Assembly: GCF_036391795.1 (NCBI RefSeq)
Contig: NZ_DASVZH010000219.1
Span: 1-7,840 of the forward strand
Reading direction: 5' to 3'
DNA length: 7,840 bases
From: Oryzihumus sp036391795
Lineage (GTDB): Bacteria > Actinomycetota > Actinomycetes > Actinomycetales > Dermatophilaceae
Position 1 is the first letter of the stretch; each line of letters opens with the position of its first letter. Positions 1 through 5,928 of the stretch are shown piece by piece. The notes beneath the pieces were generated by a model. The model searched no databases. It was not told where the DNA came from and was given only the letters and a program-made list of their open reading frames with translations. The translations under genes and the position numbers were made by a program.

Positions 1-1
1 C

Positions 2-463
2 GAGGGCGTTCGCCCGGCCCCGACCATGCTGACCCCGCACGCCGGTGAGCTCGCCCGGGCGCTGAGCCGGCTCACCGGCCGGGAGGTCACCAGGGCCAAG
101 GTGTCCGGGGCGCCCGTGACCCATGCCCGCGAGCTGGCCGACCGGACCGGCGGCACCGTCCTGCTCAAGGGCTCGACCACCCTGGTGGTGCCGCCCGGGA
201 GCAGCGGGCTGCCGATCCGGTCGCAGGCCGACGCGCCCGCGTGGCTGGCCACTGCCGGCTCCGGCGACGTGCTGGCCGGACTGGCCGGCACCCTGCTCGC
301 CGCGGGCCTGGACCCCCTCGACGCGGGCAGCCTCGCCGCGCTGGTGCACGGCCTTGCCGGGCACGCGGCCAACCCCGGCGGCCCGGTGCGCTCGCTGGCG
401 GTGGCGCACGGCATACCGACGGTCGTGGCGGGGTTGCTGGAGCGGCCCAAGGGCCGCGCCTGA
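2..463 (+). CDS. nnrD: ADP-dependent NAD(P)H-hydrate dehydratase, C-terminal part (5' end outside window)
   Basis: This enzyme dehydrates the S form of NAD(P)H hydrate back to NAD(P)H using ADP (or ATP), a cytoplasmic metabolite-repair reaction. The frame is open from base 2 to the TGA at 461-463, giving 153 visible residues. They include the family motif TPHAGE (usually TPHPGE) about ten residues in, the LLKGSTT strand near residue 55, and AGSGDVLAG near residue 85, whose Asp is the expected catalytic base of this ribokinase-like fold. The ATG at 26 lies just before the TPHAGE motif and is an internal Met, not the start. Single-domain NnrD is about 280 residues and the fused NnrE-NnrD form about 500, so the window cannot show whether an epimerase domain precedes it. 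alr begins 13 bases downstream, the common actinobacterial order. The gene carries a rare ATA Ile codon inside a GGCATACC word at 410-417. Confidence 0.9.
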   Translation, partial: EGVRPAPTMLTPHAGELARALSRLTGREVTRAKVSGAPVTHARELADRTGGTVLLKGSTTLVVPPGSSGLPIRSQADAPAWLATAGSGDVLAGLAGTLLAAGLDPLDAGSLAALVHGLAGHAANPGGPVRSLAVAHGIPTVVAGLLERPKGRA

Positions 464-476
464 GAGACTCGATGTG

Positions 477-1652
477 ATGACAGCACCGGACGCCGCCCCC
501 TCCACCACGTTGAGCGGTGGCGCCCCTGCGCGCGCCACCGTCGACCTCGACGCCATCGCCGGCAACGTCAGGACGCTGCGCGAGCACGCCGGGAGCGCCG
601 GCGTCATGGCCGTGGTCAAGGCCGACGGCTACGGCCACGGCCTTCTTCCCAGCGCCCGGGCGGCCCTCGCCGGCGGGGCCAGCTGGCTGGGCGTGGCCCA
701 GCTGCCCGAGGCCATGGCGCTGCGCGAGGCCGGGATCGACGCCCCCGTGCTGTCGTGGCTGCACGTGCCCGGCACCGACTTCGCGGCGGCGATCGGCGCC
801 GACGTGGACCTGTCGGTCTCGGCGACCTGGGCCCTGGAGGAGGTCGCCGCCGCCGCGCGGACGCTCGGCCGGACCGCCCGGGTCCACCTCAAGGTCGACA
901 CCGGGCTGGGGCGCAACGGCGCCTTCGGGGTGGACTGGCCGGTGCTGCTGGACGCCGCCCGGACGCTGGAGGCCGAGGGTGCGGTGCGGGTCGTGGGGGT
1001 GTGGTCGCACTTCGCCTACGCCGACGCCCCGGACCACCCCACCGTGCGGCTGCAGCAGGAGCGCTTCGCCGAGGCCGTGCGCGAGGCCGAGAAGGCCGGC
1101 TGCGACCTCGAGGTCCGCCACCTGGCCAACTCCGCCGCCACGCTGACCAACCCCTCGGCCGCCTTCGACCTGGTCCGCCCCGGCATCGCCGTCTACGGGC
1201 TCTCACCGGTGCCGCAGCTGGGCGACCCGGCCTCGTTCGGGCTGACCCCCGCGATGACGCTGACCGCCGACATCGCCGTGGTCAAGCAGGTCCCCGCCGG
1301 GCAGGGCGTCAGCTACGGGCACCAGTACGTCACCCAGCGGGACACCACCCTGGCGCTGGTGCCGGTGGGCTACGCCGACGGGATCCCGCGCAACGCCACC
1401 AACGTGGGGCCGGTGGGTGTCGCCGGGACACGGCACACGGTCTCTGGCAGGGTCTGCATGGACCAGTTCGTCGTGGATGTCGGCCCCGAGGCCGAGGTCC
1501 ACCCCGGCGACGTGGCCGAGATCTTCGGCCGGGGCGACGCCGGCGGGCCGACCGCCGAGGACTGGGCCCAGGCCACGGGCACGATCTCCTACGAGATCGT
1601 CACGAGAATCGGGTCGCGGGTGCCCCGCGTCCACGTCGGAGGTGCACGGTGA
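477..1652 (+). CDS. alr: Alanine racemase, PLP-dependent
   Basis: It interconverts L- and D-alanine in the cytoplasm, supplying D-Ala for peptidoglycan. The 391-residue product is slightly longer than the usual 360-380 because of a loose N-terminal extension of about 18 residues before ATVDLDAIAGNV. The PLP lysine is K48 in AVVKADGYGHG. The second catalytic base is Y280 in GVSYGHQY. RPGIAVYG lies at 234-241 and the CMDQ substrate-site motif at 327-330, so both domains (the TIM barrel and the C-terminal beta domain) are intact. ATG 477 is chosen, but GTG 474 directly before it in frame is equally possible; the only Shine-Dalgarno-like bases are a weak GAGAG at 462-466, 7 bases from the GTG and 10 from the ATG. 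The TGA stop overlaps the next gene's GTG by four bases (GTGA), which implies translational coupling. The frame stays open upstream to 123, but that part lies over nnrD and lacks family motifs. Confidence 0.96.
   Translation: MTAPDAAPSTTLSGGAPARATVDLDAIAGNVRTLREHAGSAGVMAVVKADGYGHGLLPSARAALAGGASWLGVAQLPEAMALREAGIDAPVLSWLHVPGTDFAAAIGADVDLSVSATWALEEVAAAARTLGRTARVHLKVDTGLGRNGAFGVDWPVLLDAARTLEAEGAVRVVGVWSHFAYADAPDHPTVRLQQERFAEAVREAEKAGCDLEVRHLANSAATLTNPSAAFDLVRPGIAVYGLSPVPQLGDPASFGLTPAMTLTADIAVVKQVPAGQGVSYGHQYVTQRDTTLALVPVGYADGIPRNATNVGPVGVAGTRHTVSGRVCMDQFVVDVGPEAEVHPGDVAEIFGRGDAGGPTAEDWAQATGTISYEIVTRIGSRVPRVHVGGAR
1638..1644 (+). promoter_or_regulatory. Strong ribosome binding site for the alpha/beta hydrolase
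   Basis: GGAGGTG lies inside the last codons of alr. Its GGAGGT core is five bases before the GTG at 1649 and fixes that start within a frame that is open far upstream. Confidence 0.8.
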
Positions 1653-2830
1653 GTCCCGCACGCAACAAGACGCTGACCGGTCTGGGTGTCGGCCTGGTCG
1701 CGGCCGGTGCCGCGGCGGCCGCCGGGGTCGCCGCCGACCGGCTCGTGCGGGCGCGCAACACCGCGATCGCGCTGGACAGCTCCGAGACCTACGAGCGGCT
1801 CGCCGACGAGGAGCTGGTCGTCGTCGCCGACGACGGGGTGCCGTTGCACGTCGAGGTGGACCACCCGACCGCACCCGCCTCCGGCACGGGCCCCGTGCCC
1901 ACCGTCGTCCTCTCGCACGGCTACACCCTCAGCCTGCGCTGCTGGGTCTTCCAGCGCCGCGCGCTCACCGCCGCCGGCTACCGCGTCGTGGTCTGGGACC
2001 AGCGCGGCCACGGCCGCTCCGGCACCGGCTCGCCGGAGCACTACGAGGTCGACCAGCTCGGCCACGACCTGGCCCGCGTGATCGCCGAGGCCGCCCCCGA
2101 GGGCCCGCTGGTCCTGGTGGGCCACTCCATGGGCGGGATGACGATCATGTCCCTGGCCGTGGAGCACCACGCGCTGATCCGCGAGCGCGTCATCGGCGTG
2201 GCGTTCGTGGCCACCAGCCCCGGCGGGCTGTCCGACGTCGACTGGGGCATGGGCAACCTCATGGGCAAGCTGGTGCGCCGGCTCGGGCCGCGCGCCATCG
2301 GCCAGTTCGCCGAGCGCCAGGGCGTGCTGGCCTCGGCCCGCAAGGCCGGGCGCGGCATCGAGGACTTCCTCGTCGACCGCTACTCCTTCGCCTCGCCGGT
2401 CCCGCTGGGCATCGTCCGGCTGACCGGCGACATGATCCTCGGCACCCGCCTGGACGTCGTCTCGCACTTCATGCCGGGCTTCGACCGGCACGACAAGCGG
2501 GAGGCGCTGGCACAGTTCATCGGCGTGGAGACGCTGGTGCTCAACGGCGCCGGGGACCTGCTCACCCCGCCGGACCACAGCCAGGAGATCGTCCGGCTGG
2601 TGCCGGGCGCCGAGCACGTCGTCGTCAACGACGCCGGCCACATCATCATGCTCGAGCACCCCGACCTCGTCAGCGAGCAGCTCCTGTCGCTCATCGAGCG
2701 CGCCCGCCGGGCCAGTGCCGGGCACGGCGACGTCCGCCGCAAGCCCCGTGTCCGCCGCACCGTCACCGACCTGGCCCAGCAGCGCCGGGTCAGCCGGGTG
2801 CAGGGTCGTCGTCGCCGCCGTGCGGGCTGA
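1649..2830 (+). CDS. Alpha/beta-fold hydrolase with N-terminal hydrophobic segment and Arg-rich tail
   Basis: This is a predicted serine hydrolase of 393 residues; the substrate is unknown. After a short basic start (R5, K7), residues about 9-28 form an Ala/Gly/Val-rich hydrophobic stretch that fits a signal anchor or uncleaved signal, so the catalytic domain may sit at or outside the membrane. The hydrolase core runs from about residue 55 to 350: HGYTLS at 90-95 (oxyanion loop), WDQRGHGRSG at 116-125, nucleophile S160 in GHSMGG, acid D303 in GAGDLLTP, and H331 in NDAGHIIMLEHP. The triad is therefore complete. Residues 351-393 form a basic tail with 16 Arg and 1 Lys that is outside the fold. 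The GTG start is set by the GGAGGT site and overlaps the alr stop by four bases. The last 11 bases overlap tsaE. A hydrolase between alr and tsaE is common in actinobacteria, but its role is not established; esterase, lipase or epoxide hydrolase chemistry are all possible. Confidence 0.92.
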   Translation: MSPARNKTLTGLGVGLVAAGAAAAAGVAADRLVRARNTAIALDSSETYERLADEELVVVADDGVPLHVEVDHPTAPASGTGPVPTVVLSHGYTLSLRCWVFQRRALTAAGYRVVVWDQRGHGRSGTGSPEHYEVDQLGHDLARVIAEAAPEGPLVLVGHSMGGMTIMSLAVEHHALIRERVIGVAFVATSPGGLSDVDWGMGNLMGKLVRRLGPRAIGQFAERQGVLASARKAGRGIEDFLVDRYSFASPVPLGIVRLTGDMILGTRLDVVSHFMPGFDRHDKREALAQFIGVETLVLNGAGDLLTPPDHSQEIVRLVPGAEHVVVNDAGHIIMLEHPDLVSEQLLSLIERARRASAGHGDVRRKPRVRRTVTDLAQQRRVSRVQGRRRRRAG

Positions 2831-3293
2831 GCTCACCCTCGACACGGTCGAGGACACGCAGGCGTGGGGCGCACGGCTGGGCCGCTGCCTGCGCGCGGGT
2901 GACCTGGTGCTGCTCACCGGCGAGCTCGGTGCCGGCAAGACCACGCTCGCCCAGGGCGTCGCCGAGGGCCTGGGCGTGCGCGGGCCGATCACCTCACCGA
3001 CCTTCGTCATCGCGCGGGTCCACCCCTCGCTGGTCGGCGGCCCGGCCCTGGTCCACGTCGACGCCTACCGCCTGGGCGGGTTCGCCGAGCTGGACGACCT
3101 CGACCTCGACGCCGACCTGGCCGACTCGGTCACCGTCGTGGAGTGGGGGCACGGGCTGGCCGAGGGCCTGGCCGAGGACTACCTCGAGGTCACCCTCACC
3201 GGGGCCGACCGGCGCCGGGTCACCGTCGAGGGCCACGGCCCGCGCTGGACCGGCGCGGCAGCCGAGGAGCTGGGCTCCCTGCTGGCTGGTTAG
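2820..3293 (+). CDS. tsaE: tRNA threonylcarbamoyladenosine biosynthesis ATPase TsaE
   Basis: TsaE is the small P-loop ATPase that works with TsaB and TsaD in making t6A37 of ANN-decoding tRNAs. The 157-residue length matches the family (about 150-160). The Walker A motif GELGAGKTT has its Lys at 40. SPTF follows at about residue 60, HVDAYRLG carries D81, and VVEWG carries E108 next to the family-typical Trp. GTG 2820 is chosen because RAELTLDTVEDTQAWGARL aligns with the usual TsaE N-terminus. The same frame is open to an ATG at 2715, but that region encodes the hydrolase tail in another frame and shows no TsaE features. No clear Shine-Dalgarno precedes the GTG, and the 11-base overlap with the hydrolase suggests translation depends on upstream ribosomes. 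The gene ends in TAG, which is rare in this window and forms part of a putative -10 box for tsaB. Confidence 0.94.
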   Translation: MRAELTLDTVEDTQAWGARLGRCLRAGDLVLLTGELGAGKTTLAQGVAEGLGVRGPITSPTFVIARVHPSLVGGPALVHVDAYRLGGFAELDDLDLDADLADSVTVVEWGHGLAEGLAEDYLEVTLTGADRRRVTVEGHGPRWTGAAAEELGSLLAG

Positions 3294-3296
3294 CCT
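3291..3296 (+). promoter_or_regulatory. Putative leaderless -10 box (TAGCCT) for tsaB, containing the tsaE stop codon
   Basis: TAGCCT matches the actinobacterial -10 consensus TANNNT. It occupies exactly -12 to -7 if transcription starts at the G of the tsaB GTG at 3303. No Shine-Dalgarno sequence precedes tsaB, as expected for a leaderless message. The first three bases are the TAG stop of tsaE. No TTGAC-like -35 box is visible at the usual distance. Confidence 0.5.
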
Positions 3297-3302
3297 GACC
3301 CC

Positions 3303-3977
3303 GTGCTGCTGCTCGCGATCGACACCTCCACCACGGCCATCACCGTCGCCCTGCACGACGGCGAGCGCGTCCTGGCCGAGACGGCGACCCTGGACGCCCG
3401 CCGGCACGGTGAGCACCTCGCCCCCGGCATCGAGGCCGTCCTGCGTGAGGCCGGTGCCTCGGTCGCCGACGTCACCGCGGTCCTCGCCGGGACCGGCCCG
3501 GGGCCGTTCACCGGCCTGCGCGTCGGCTTGGTGACGGCGCGCACCCTCGCCTTCGCCCGTGGCATACCGGTCCACGGGGTGTGCAGCCTGGACGCGATCG
3601 CCCACCAGGCCTGGACCGAGCGTCCCGGCGAGCTGGGGGAGTCGTTCCTCGTGGCCACCGACGCGCGGCGCAAGGAGGTCTACTGGGCCGACTACGCCGT
3701 CACCGGAGACGGGCCGCGACGCGTCGAGGGGCCAGCCGTGGACAAGCCCTCCGACCTCGTCGACCGGGTCGCCGGCCGCGCCGTGGCCGGCCGCGGGCCG
3801 CTGCTCTACCCCGACCCGCTCGGGGCCGGCGTGCCCCCTCTGGACGTCAGTGCCGGGCACCTGGCCGCCGTGGCAGCCGCCCGGCTGGCCGCGGGGCAGG
3901 AGCTCGGTCCGCCGGAGCCGCTCTACCTGCGTCGTCCCGACGCCGCGCCGTCCCTGACCCGCAAGTCGGTGCTGTGA
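3303..3977 (+). CDS. tsaB: tRNA threonylcarbamoyladenosine biosynthesis protein TsaB
   Basis: TsaB (YeaZ family) is the non-catalytic ASKHA-fold partner that dimerises with TsaD in the t6A transferase complex. The 224-residue product begins MLLLAIDTSTTAITVALHDG, a canonical N-terminus that fixes the GTG start at 3303. The signature TGPGPFTGLRVG (usually GPGSFTGLR) lies at about residues 64-75 and DARRKEVYWADY at about 120. The C-terminus ends in PLYLRRPDAAPSLTRKSVL, a tail seen in actinobacterial members. A small internal repeat encodes VAGRAVAGRG near residue 155 and looks like local slippage without functional meaning. The spacer from tsaE is nine bases without a ribosome binding site; see the candidate leaderless promoter there. 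A GGCATACC word supplies an ATA Ile codon at 3564. The TGA stop lies inside the first unit of a 14-bp tandem duplication that leads into rimI. Confidence 0.95.
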   Translation: MLLLAIDTSTTAITVALHDGERVLAETATLDARRHGEHLAPGIEAVLREAGASVADVTAVLAGTGPGPFTGLRVGLVTARTLAFARGIPVHGVCSLDAIAHQAWTERPGELGESFLVATDARRKEVYWADYAVTGDGPRRVEGPAVDKPSDLVDRVAGRAVAGRGPLLYPDPLGAGVPPLDVSAGHLAAVAAARLAAGQELGPPEPLYLRRPDAAPSLTRKSVL

Positions 3978-4001
3978 TGGAGGTGCGGTGATGGAGCTGC
4001 G
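3974..4001 (+). repeat. 14-bp tandem duplication at the tsaB/rimI junction
   Basis: Two adjacent 14-bp units, GTGATGGAGGTGCG (3974-3987) and GTGATGGAGCTGCG (3988-4001), differ at one base. The first holds the tsaB stop and a spare ATG at 3977; the second holds the rimI start. Unit 1 also supplies the GGAGG that serves as the rimI ribosome binding site (3979-3983, seven bases before ATG 3991). The spare ATG opens a four-codon reading frame (Met-Glu-Val-Arg, TGA at 3989-3991) whose stop overlaps the rimI ATG by one base. Confidence 0.8.
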
Positions 4002-4446
4002 CCCGCTGCGCTGGCAGGACATCCCCGAGCTGGTCGCCCTGGAGCAGCAGCTGTTCGCCCACGACGCGTGGAGCGAGCCGACCTGGTGGGCCGAGCTGGC
4101 CCAGCGGCCGCGCCGCTCCTACCTCGTCGCCCAGTCGGGCGACAGCCTCGCCGGGTATGCCGGGCTGGACCGGGGCGGCGACGTCGCCGACGTCATGACG
4201 ATCGCGGTGGCTCCGGCCCAGCAGGGCACCGGGCTGGGGCGGGTGCTGCTCGACCGGCTCGTTGCCGACGCCCGCGAGTCCGGCGCGGAGCACCTCATGC
4301 TGGAGGTCCGGGCCGACAACGAGGCGGCCCTGAGGCTGTATGCCCGCCGCGGGTTCGAGCTGCTGACCGTGCGCCGCAAGTACTACCAGCCCGGTGACGT
4401 GGACGCCCACGTCATGCGGCTGCACCTGAAGGGAGCCACTCCGTGA
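3991..4446 (+). CDS. rimI: Ribosomal-protein-alanine N-acetyltransferase RimI (GNAT family)
   Basis: RimI acetylates protein N-termini using acetyl-CoA; the classical substrate is ribosomal protein S18. In bacteria it is often encoded with tsaB and tsaD, as here. The 151-residue product has the length of a single GNAT domain. The acetyl-CoA pyrophosphate loop is QQGTGLG at 77-83. The RimI-type catalytic pair is visible as E105 in LEVRADNEAALRLY and Y117 in the same segment. RKYYQPGDVDAHVM near the C-terminus is also characteristic of RimI. ATG 3991 is preferred over GTG 3988 because GGAGG at 3979-3983 is seven bases before the ATG but only four before the GTG. Two TAT Tyr codons lie in GTATGCC words at 4155 and 4338. 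The stop overlaps the tsaD GTG by four bases. Actual substrate range may be broader than S18. Confidence 0.92.
   Translation: MELRPLRWQDIPELVALEQQLFAHDAWSEPTWWAELAQRPRRSYLVAQSGDSLAGYAGLDRGGDVADVMTIAVAPAQQGTGLGRVLLDRLVADARESGAEHLMLEVRADNEAALRLYARRGFELLTVRRKYYQPGDVDAHVMRLHLKGATP
4430..4435 (+). promoter_or_regulatory. Ribosome binding site for tsaD
   Basis: AGGGAG in the final codons of rimI ends seven bases before the GTG at 4443 and supports that start, which overlaps the rimI stop as GTGA. Confidence 0.7.
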
Positions 4447-5489
4447 CCGACCAGCCGTTGGTGCTCGGTATCGAGACCTCCTGCGACGAGACCGGGGTCG
4501 GGATCGTCCGGGGCGAGACGCTGCTCTTCGACGCGGTCGCCAGCAGCGTCGACGAGCACGCCCGCTTCGGCGGGGTCGTGCCCGAGGTCGCCAGCCGGGC
4601 CCACCTCGAGGCCATGGTGCCCACCATCGAACGCGCGACGCGCGAGGCCGGCATCCGGCTCGAGGACGTCGACGCCGTCGCGGTCACCTCCGGCCCCGGG
4701 CTGGCCGGGGCCCTCCTGGTCGGCGTGGCCTCCGCCAAGGCCCTGGCGGTGGCCCTGGGCAAGCCGCTCTACGGCGTCAACCACCTCGCCGCGCACGTCG
4801 CCGTCGACATCGTCGAGCACGGCCCGCTGCCCGAGCCGACCCTGGCGTTGCTCGTGTCCGGCGGCCACTCCAGCCTGCTGCTCGTCCCGGACGTCACCCA
4901 CGACATCCGCTCCCTCGGCAGCACCATCGATGACGCAGCCGGTGAGGCGTTCGACAAGGTCGCCCGCGTCCTGGGCCTGCCCTTCCCGGGTGGCCCGTAC
5001 GTCGACCGGGCGGCGCGCGAGGGCGACGCGGCATACATCGACTTCCCGCGCGGGCTGACCTCGCGACGGGACATGGAGCGGCACCGGTTCGACTTCTCCT
5101 TCTCCGGGCTGAAGACCGCCGTGGCCCGCTGGGTGGAGGCGCGCGAGCGCGACGGGCAGCCGGTGCCGGTGGCCGACGTCGCCGCGAGCTTCCAGGAGGC
5201 GGTGACCGACGTGCTCACCCGCAAGGCGGTCCTGGCCTGCCGGGAGAACGGGGTCGAGGACCTGCTCATCGGCGGCGGGGTGGCGGCCAACAGCCGGCTG
5301 CGAGCCATGGCGCAGGAGCGCTGCGACGCCGGGGGCATCCGGCTGCGCGTGCCGCGCCCCGGGCTGTGCACCGACAACGGCGCGATGGTCGCCTCGCTGG
5401 GTGCGCAGATGGTTGCCCGCGGGCGCACCCCGTCGCTGCTGGACCTGCCCGCCGACTCCTCCATGCCGGTGGCGCTGGTCCAGGCCTGA
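4443..5489 (+). CDS. tsaD: tRNA N6-adenosine threonylcarbamoyltransferase TsaD
   Basis: TsaD is the catalytic subunit that moves the threonylcarbamoyl group from TC-AMP onto N6 of A37 in ANN-decoding tRNAs. The 348-residue length is typical for bacterial Kae1/Qri7/TsaD proteins. Motifs in order: ETSCDET (11-17), GPGLAGALLVG near residue 85, metal ligands H114 and H118 in NHLAAHVA, SGGHSS (139-144), DDAAGEAFDKVARVLGLP near 160, SFSGLKTA near 220, GGGVAANSRLR (277-287), and D311 in CTDNGAM, the third metal ligand. Nothing essential is missing. The GTG start follows AGGGAG and shares four bases with the rimI stop, so rimI and tsaD are probably coupled. The GGCATAC word at 5030-5036 falls here in a third codon phase, as GCA TAC. 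In many actinobacteria this cluster runs on towards groES; here a DUF1232 gene follows after four bases. Confidence 0.97.
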   Translation: MTDQPLVLGIETSCDETGVGIVRGETLLFDAVASSVDEHARFGGVVPEVASRAHLEAMVPTIERATREAGIRLEDVDAVAVTSGPGLAGALLVGVASAKALAVALGKPLYGVNHLAAHVAVDIVEHGPLPEPTLALLVSGGHSSLLLVPDVTHDIRSLGSTIDDAAGEAFDKVARVLGLPFPGGPYVDRAAREGDAAYIDFPRGLTSRRDMERHRFDFSFSGLKTAVARWVEARERDGQPVPVADVAASFQEAVTDVLTRKAVLACRENGVEDLLIGGGVAANSRLRAMAQERCDAGGIRLRVPRPGLCTDNGAMVASLGAQMVARGRTPSLLDLPADSSMPVALVQA

Positions 5490-5493
5490 GACC

Positions 5494-5919
5494 ATGACCC
5501 GCCTGCTCGCACTCGCCGGGGTGGCGCTGGCCGTCTGGGCGCTGAGCTGTGCGGTGATGGTGCTCCTGGCGCACCGGCTCCCACCCGGGCTGCTGCGCGA
5601 CGTCGCCGAGTTCCTGCCGGCCTGCGTGACCGCCGCGCGCCGTCTGCGCGGCGACCCCGCCGTGCCCCGCCGGGCCCGGGTGGCGCTGCTCGTCGCCGTC
5701 GTCTGGGTGGTCTCGCCGATCGACCTGCTGCCGGAGTTCCTGCCGGTCATCGGCCCGCTGGACGACGTCGTCGCCGTCGTCCTGCTCCTGCGGTATGCCG
5801 CGCGCAGCGTCCCGCGCGAGACGCTCCTGGCCGCGTGGCCGGCCAGCCCGCGGCTGCTCGAACGGGTGCTCGACGGTCGCCGCCGGGCACCCGAGCCGGG
5901 CGCCGGCTCGCCCGGCTAG
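5494..5919 (+). CDS. DUF1232 (YkvA-like) small membrane protein
   Basis: This 141-residue protein has unknown function. Residues about 3-27 are a hydrophobic segment (LLALAGVALAVWALSCAVMVL) that should anchor it in the membrane. The DUF1232 core follows: a hydrophobic stretch at about 65-73 leads into SPIDLLPEFLPVIGPLDD at 74-91, the family hallmark, and then another hydrophobic stretch to about residue 99. The C-terminal 25 residues are Arg/Pro/Gly-rich and likely disordered. ATG 5494 is the only plausible start; it is four bases after the tsaD stop and has no good Shine-Dalgarno, so it probably depends on tsaD translation. DUF1232 proteins occur widely in bacteria and plants without an agreed role. 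The stop is TAG and lies inside a candidate -10 box for the next gene. A GGTATGCC word gives a TAT codon at 5794. Confidence 0.88.
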   Translation: MTRLLALAGVALAVWALSCAVMVLLAHRLPPGLLRDVAEFLPACVTAARRLRGDPAVPRRARVALLVAVVWVVSPIDLLPEFLPVIGPLDDVVAVVLLLRYAARSVPRETLLAAWPASPRLLERVLDGRRRAPEPGAGSPG

Positions 5920-5922
5920 GGT
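5917..5922 (+). promoter_or_regulatory. Putative leaderless -10 box (TAGGGT) for the nucleoside hydrolase, containing the upstream stop codon
   Basis: TAGGGT fits TANNNT and lies exactly at -12 to -7 relative to the A of ATG 5929. No Shine-Dalgarno precedes the ATG. Its TAG is the stop of the DUF1232 gene, the same arrangement as at tsaB. A -35 box is not evident. If real, it makes the nucleoside hydrolase/ribokinase pair a separately transcribed unit. Confidence 0.55.
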
Positions 5923-5928
5923 CCACGC

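Noticed and set aside
123..476. N-terminal extension of the alr frame upstream across nnrD
   Set aside because: It is an out-of-frame reading of nnrD, rich in Arg/Pro/Trp as GC-rich shadow frames are; alanine racemase homology begins only after 477.
755..1648. Upstream extension of the alpha/beta hydrolase frame
   Set aside because: It overlaps alr throughout and is low-complexity Arg/Gly/Pro; the strong ribosome binding site at 1638-1644 points to GTG 1649.
1589..3010. Long antisense open frames, also at 4383-5750 and 5266-6861 on the - strand
   Set aside because: They lie opposite well-supported genes, have skewed compositions, and show no domain motif or ribosome binding site.
3268..3273. 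Possible -35 box for the tsaB promoter, and likewise 5894-5899 for the nucleoside hydrolase
   Set aside because: The bases at the expected distance (AGCTGG and AGCCGG) do not resemble TTGAC; only the -10 elements are claimed.
1417..3534. Long + strand open frame of about 700 codons across alr, hydrolase, tsaE and tsaB
   Set aside because: It is a shadow frame in high-GC DNA with no motif and crosses four recognised genes.
3771..3797. Internal direct repeat GCCGGCCGCG in tsaB encoding VAGRAVAGRG
   Set aside because: Short and GC-rich, in a variable part of TsaB; best explained by local slippage.
4467..4472. GGTATC near the tsaD start as another member of the GGCATAC set
   Set aside because: It has TAT but not GTATGCC; it is the one exception to the pattern and was not counted.
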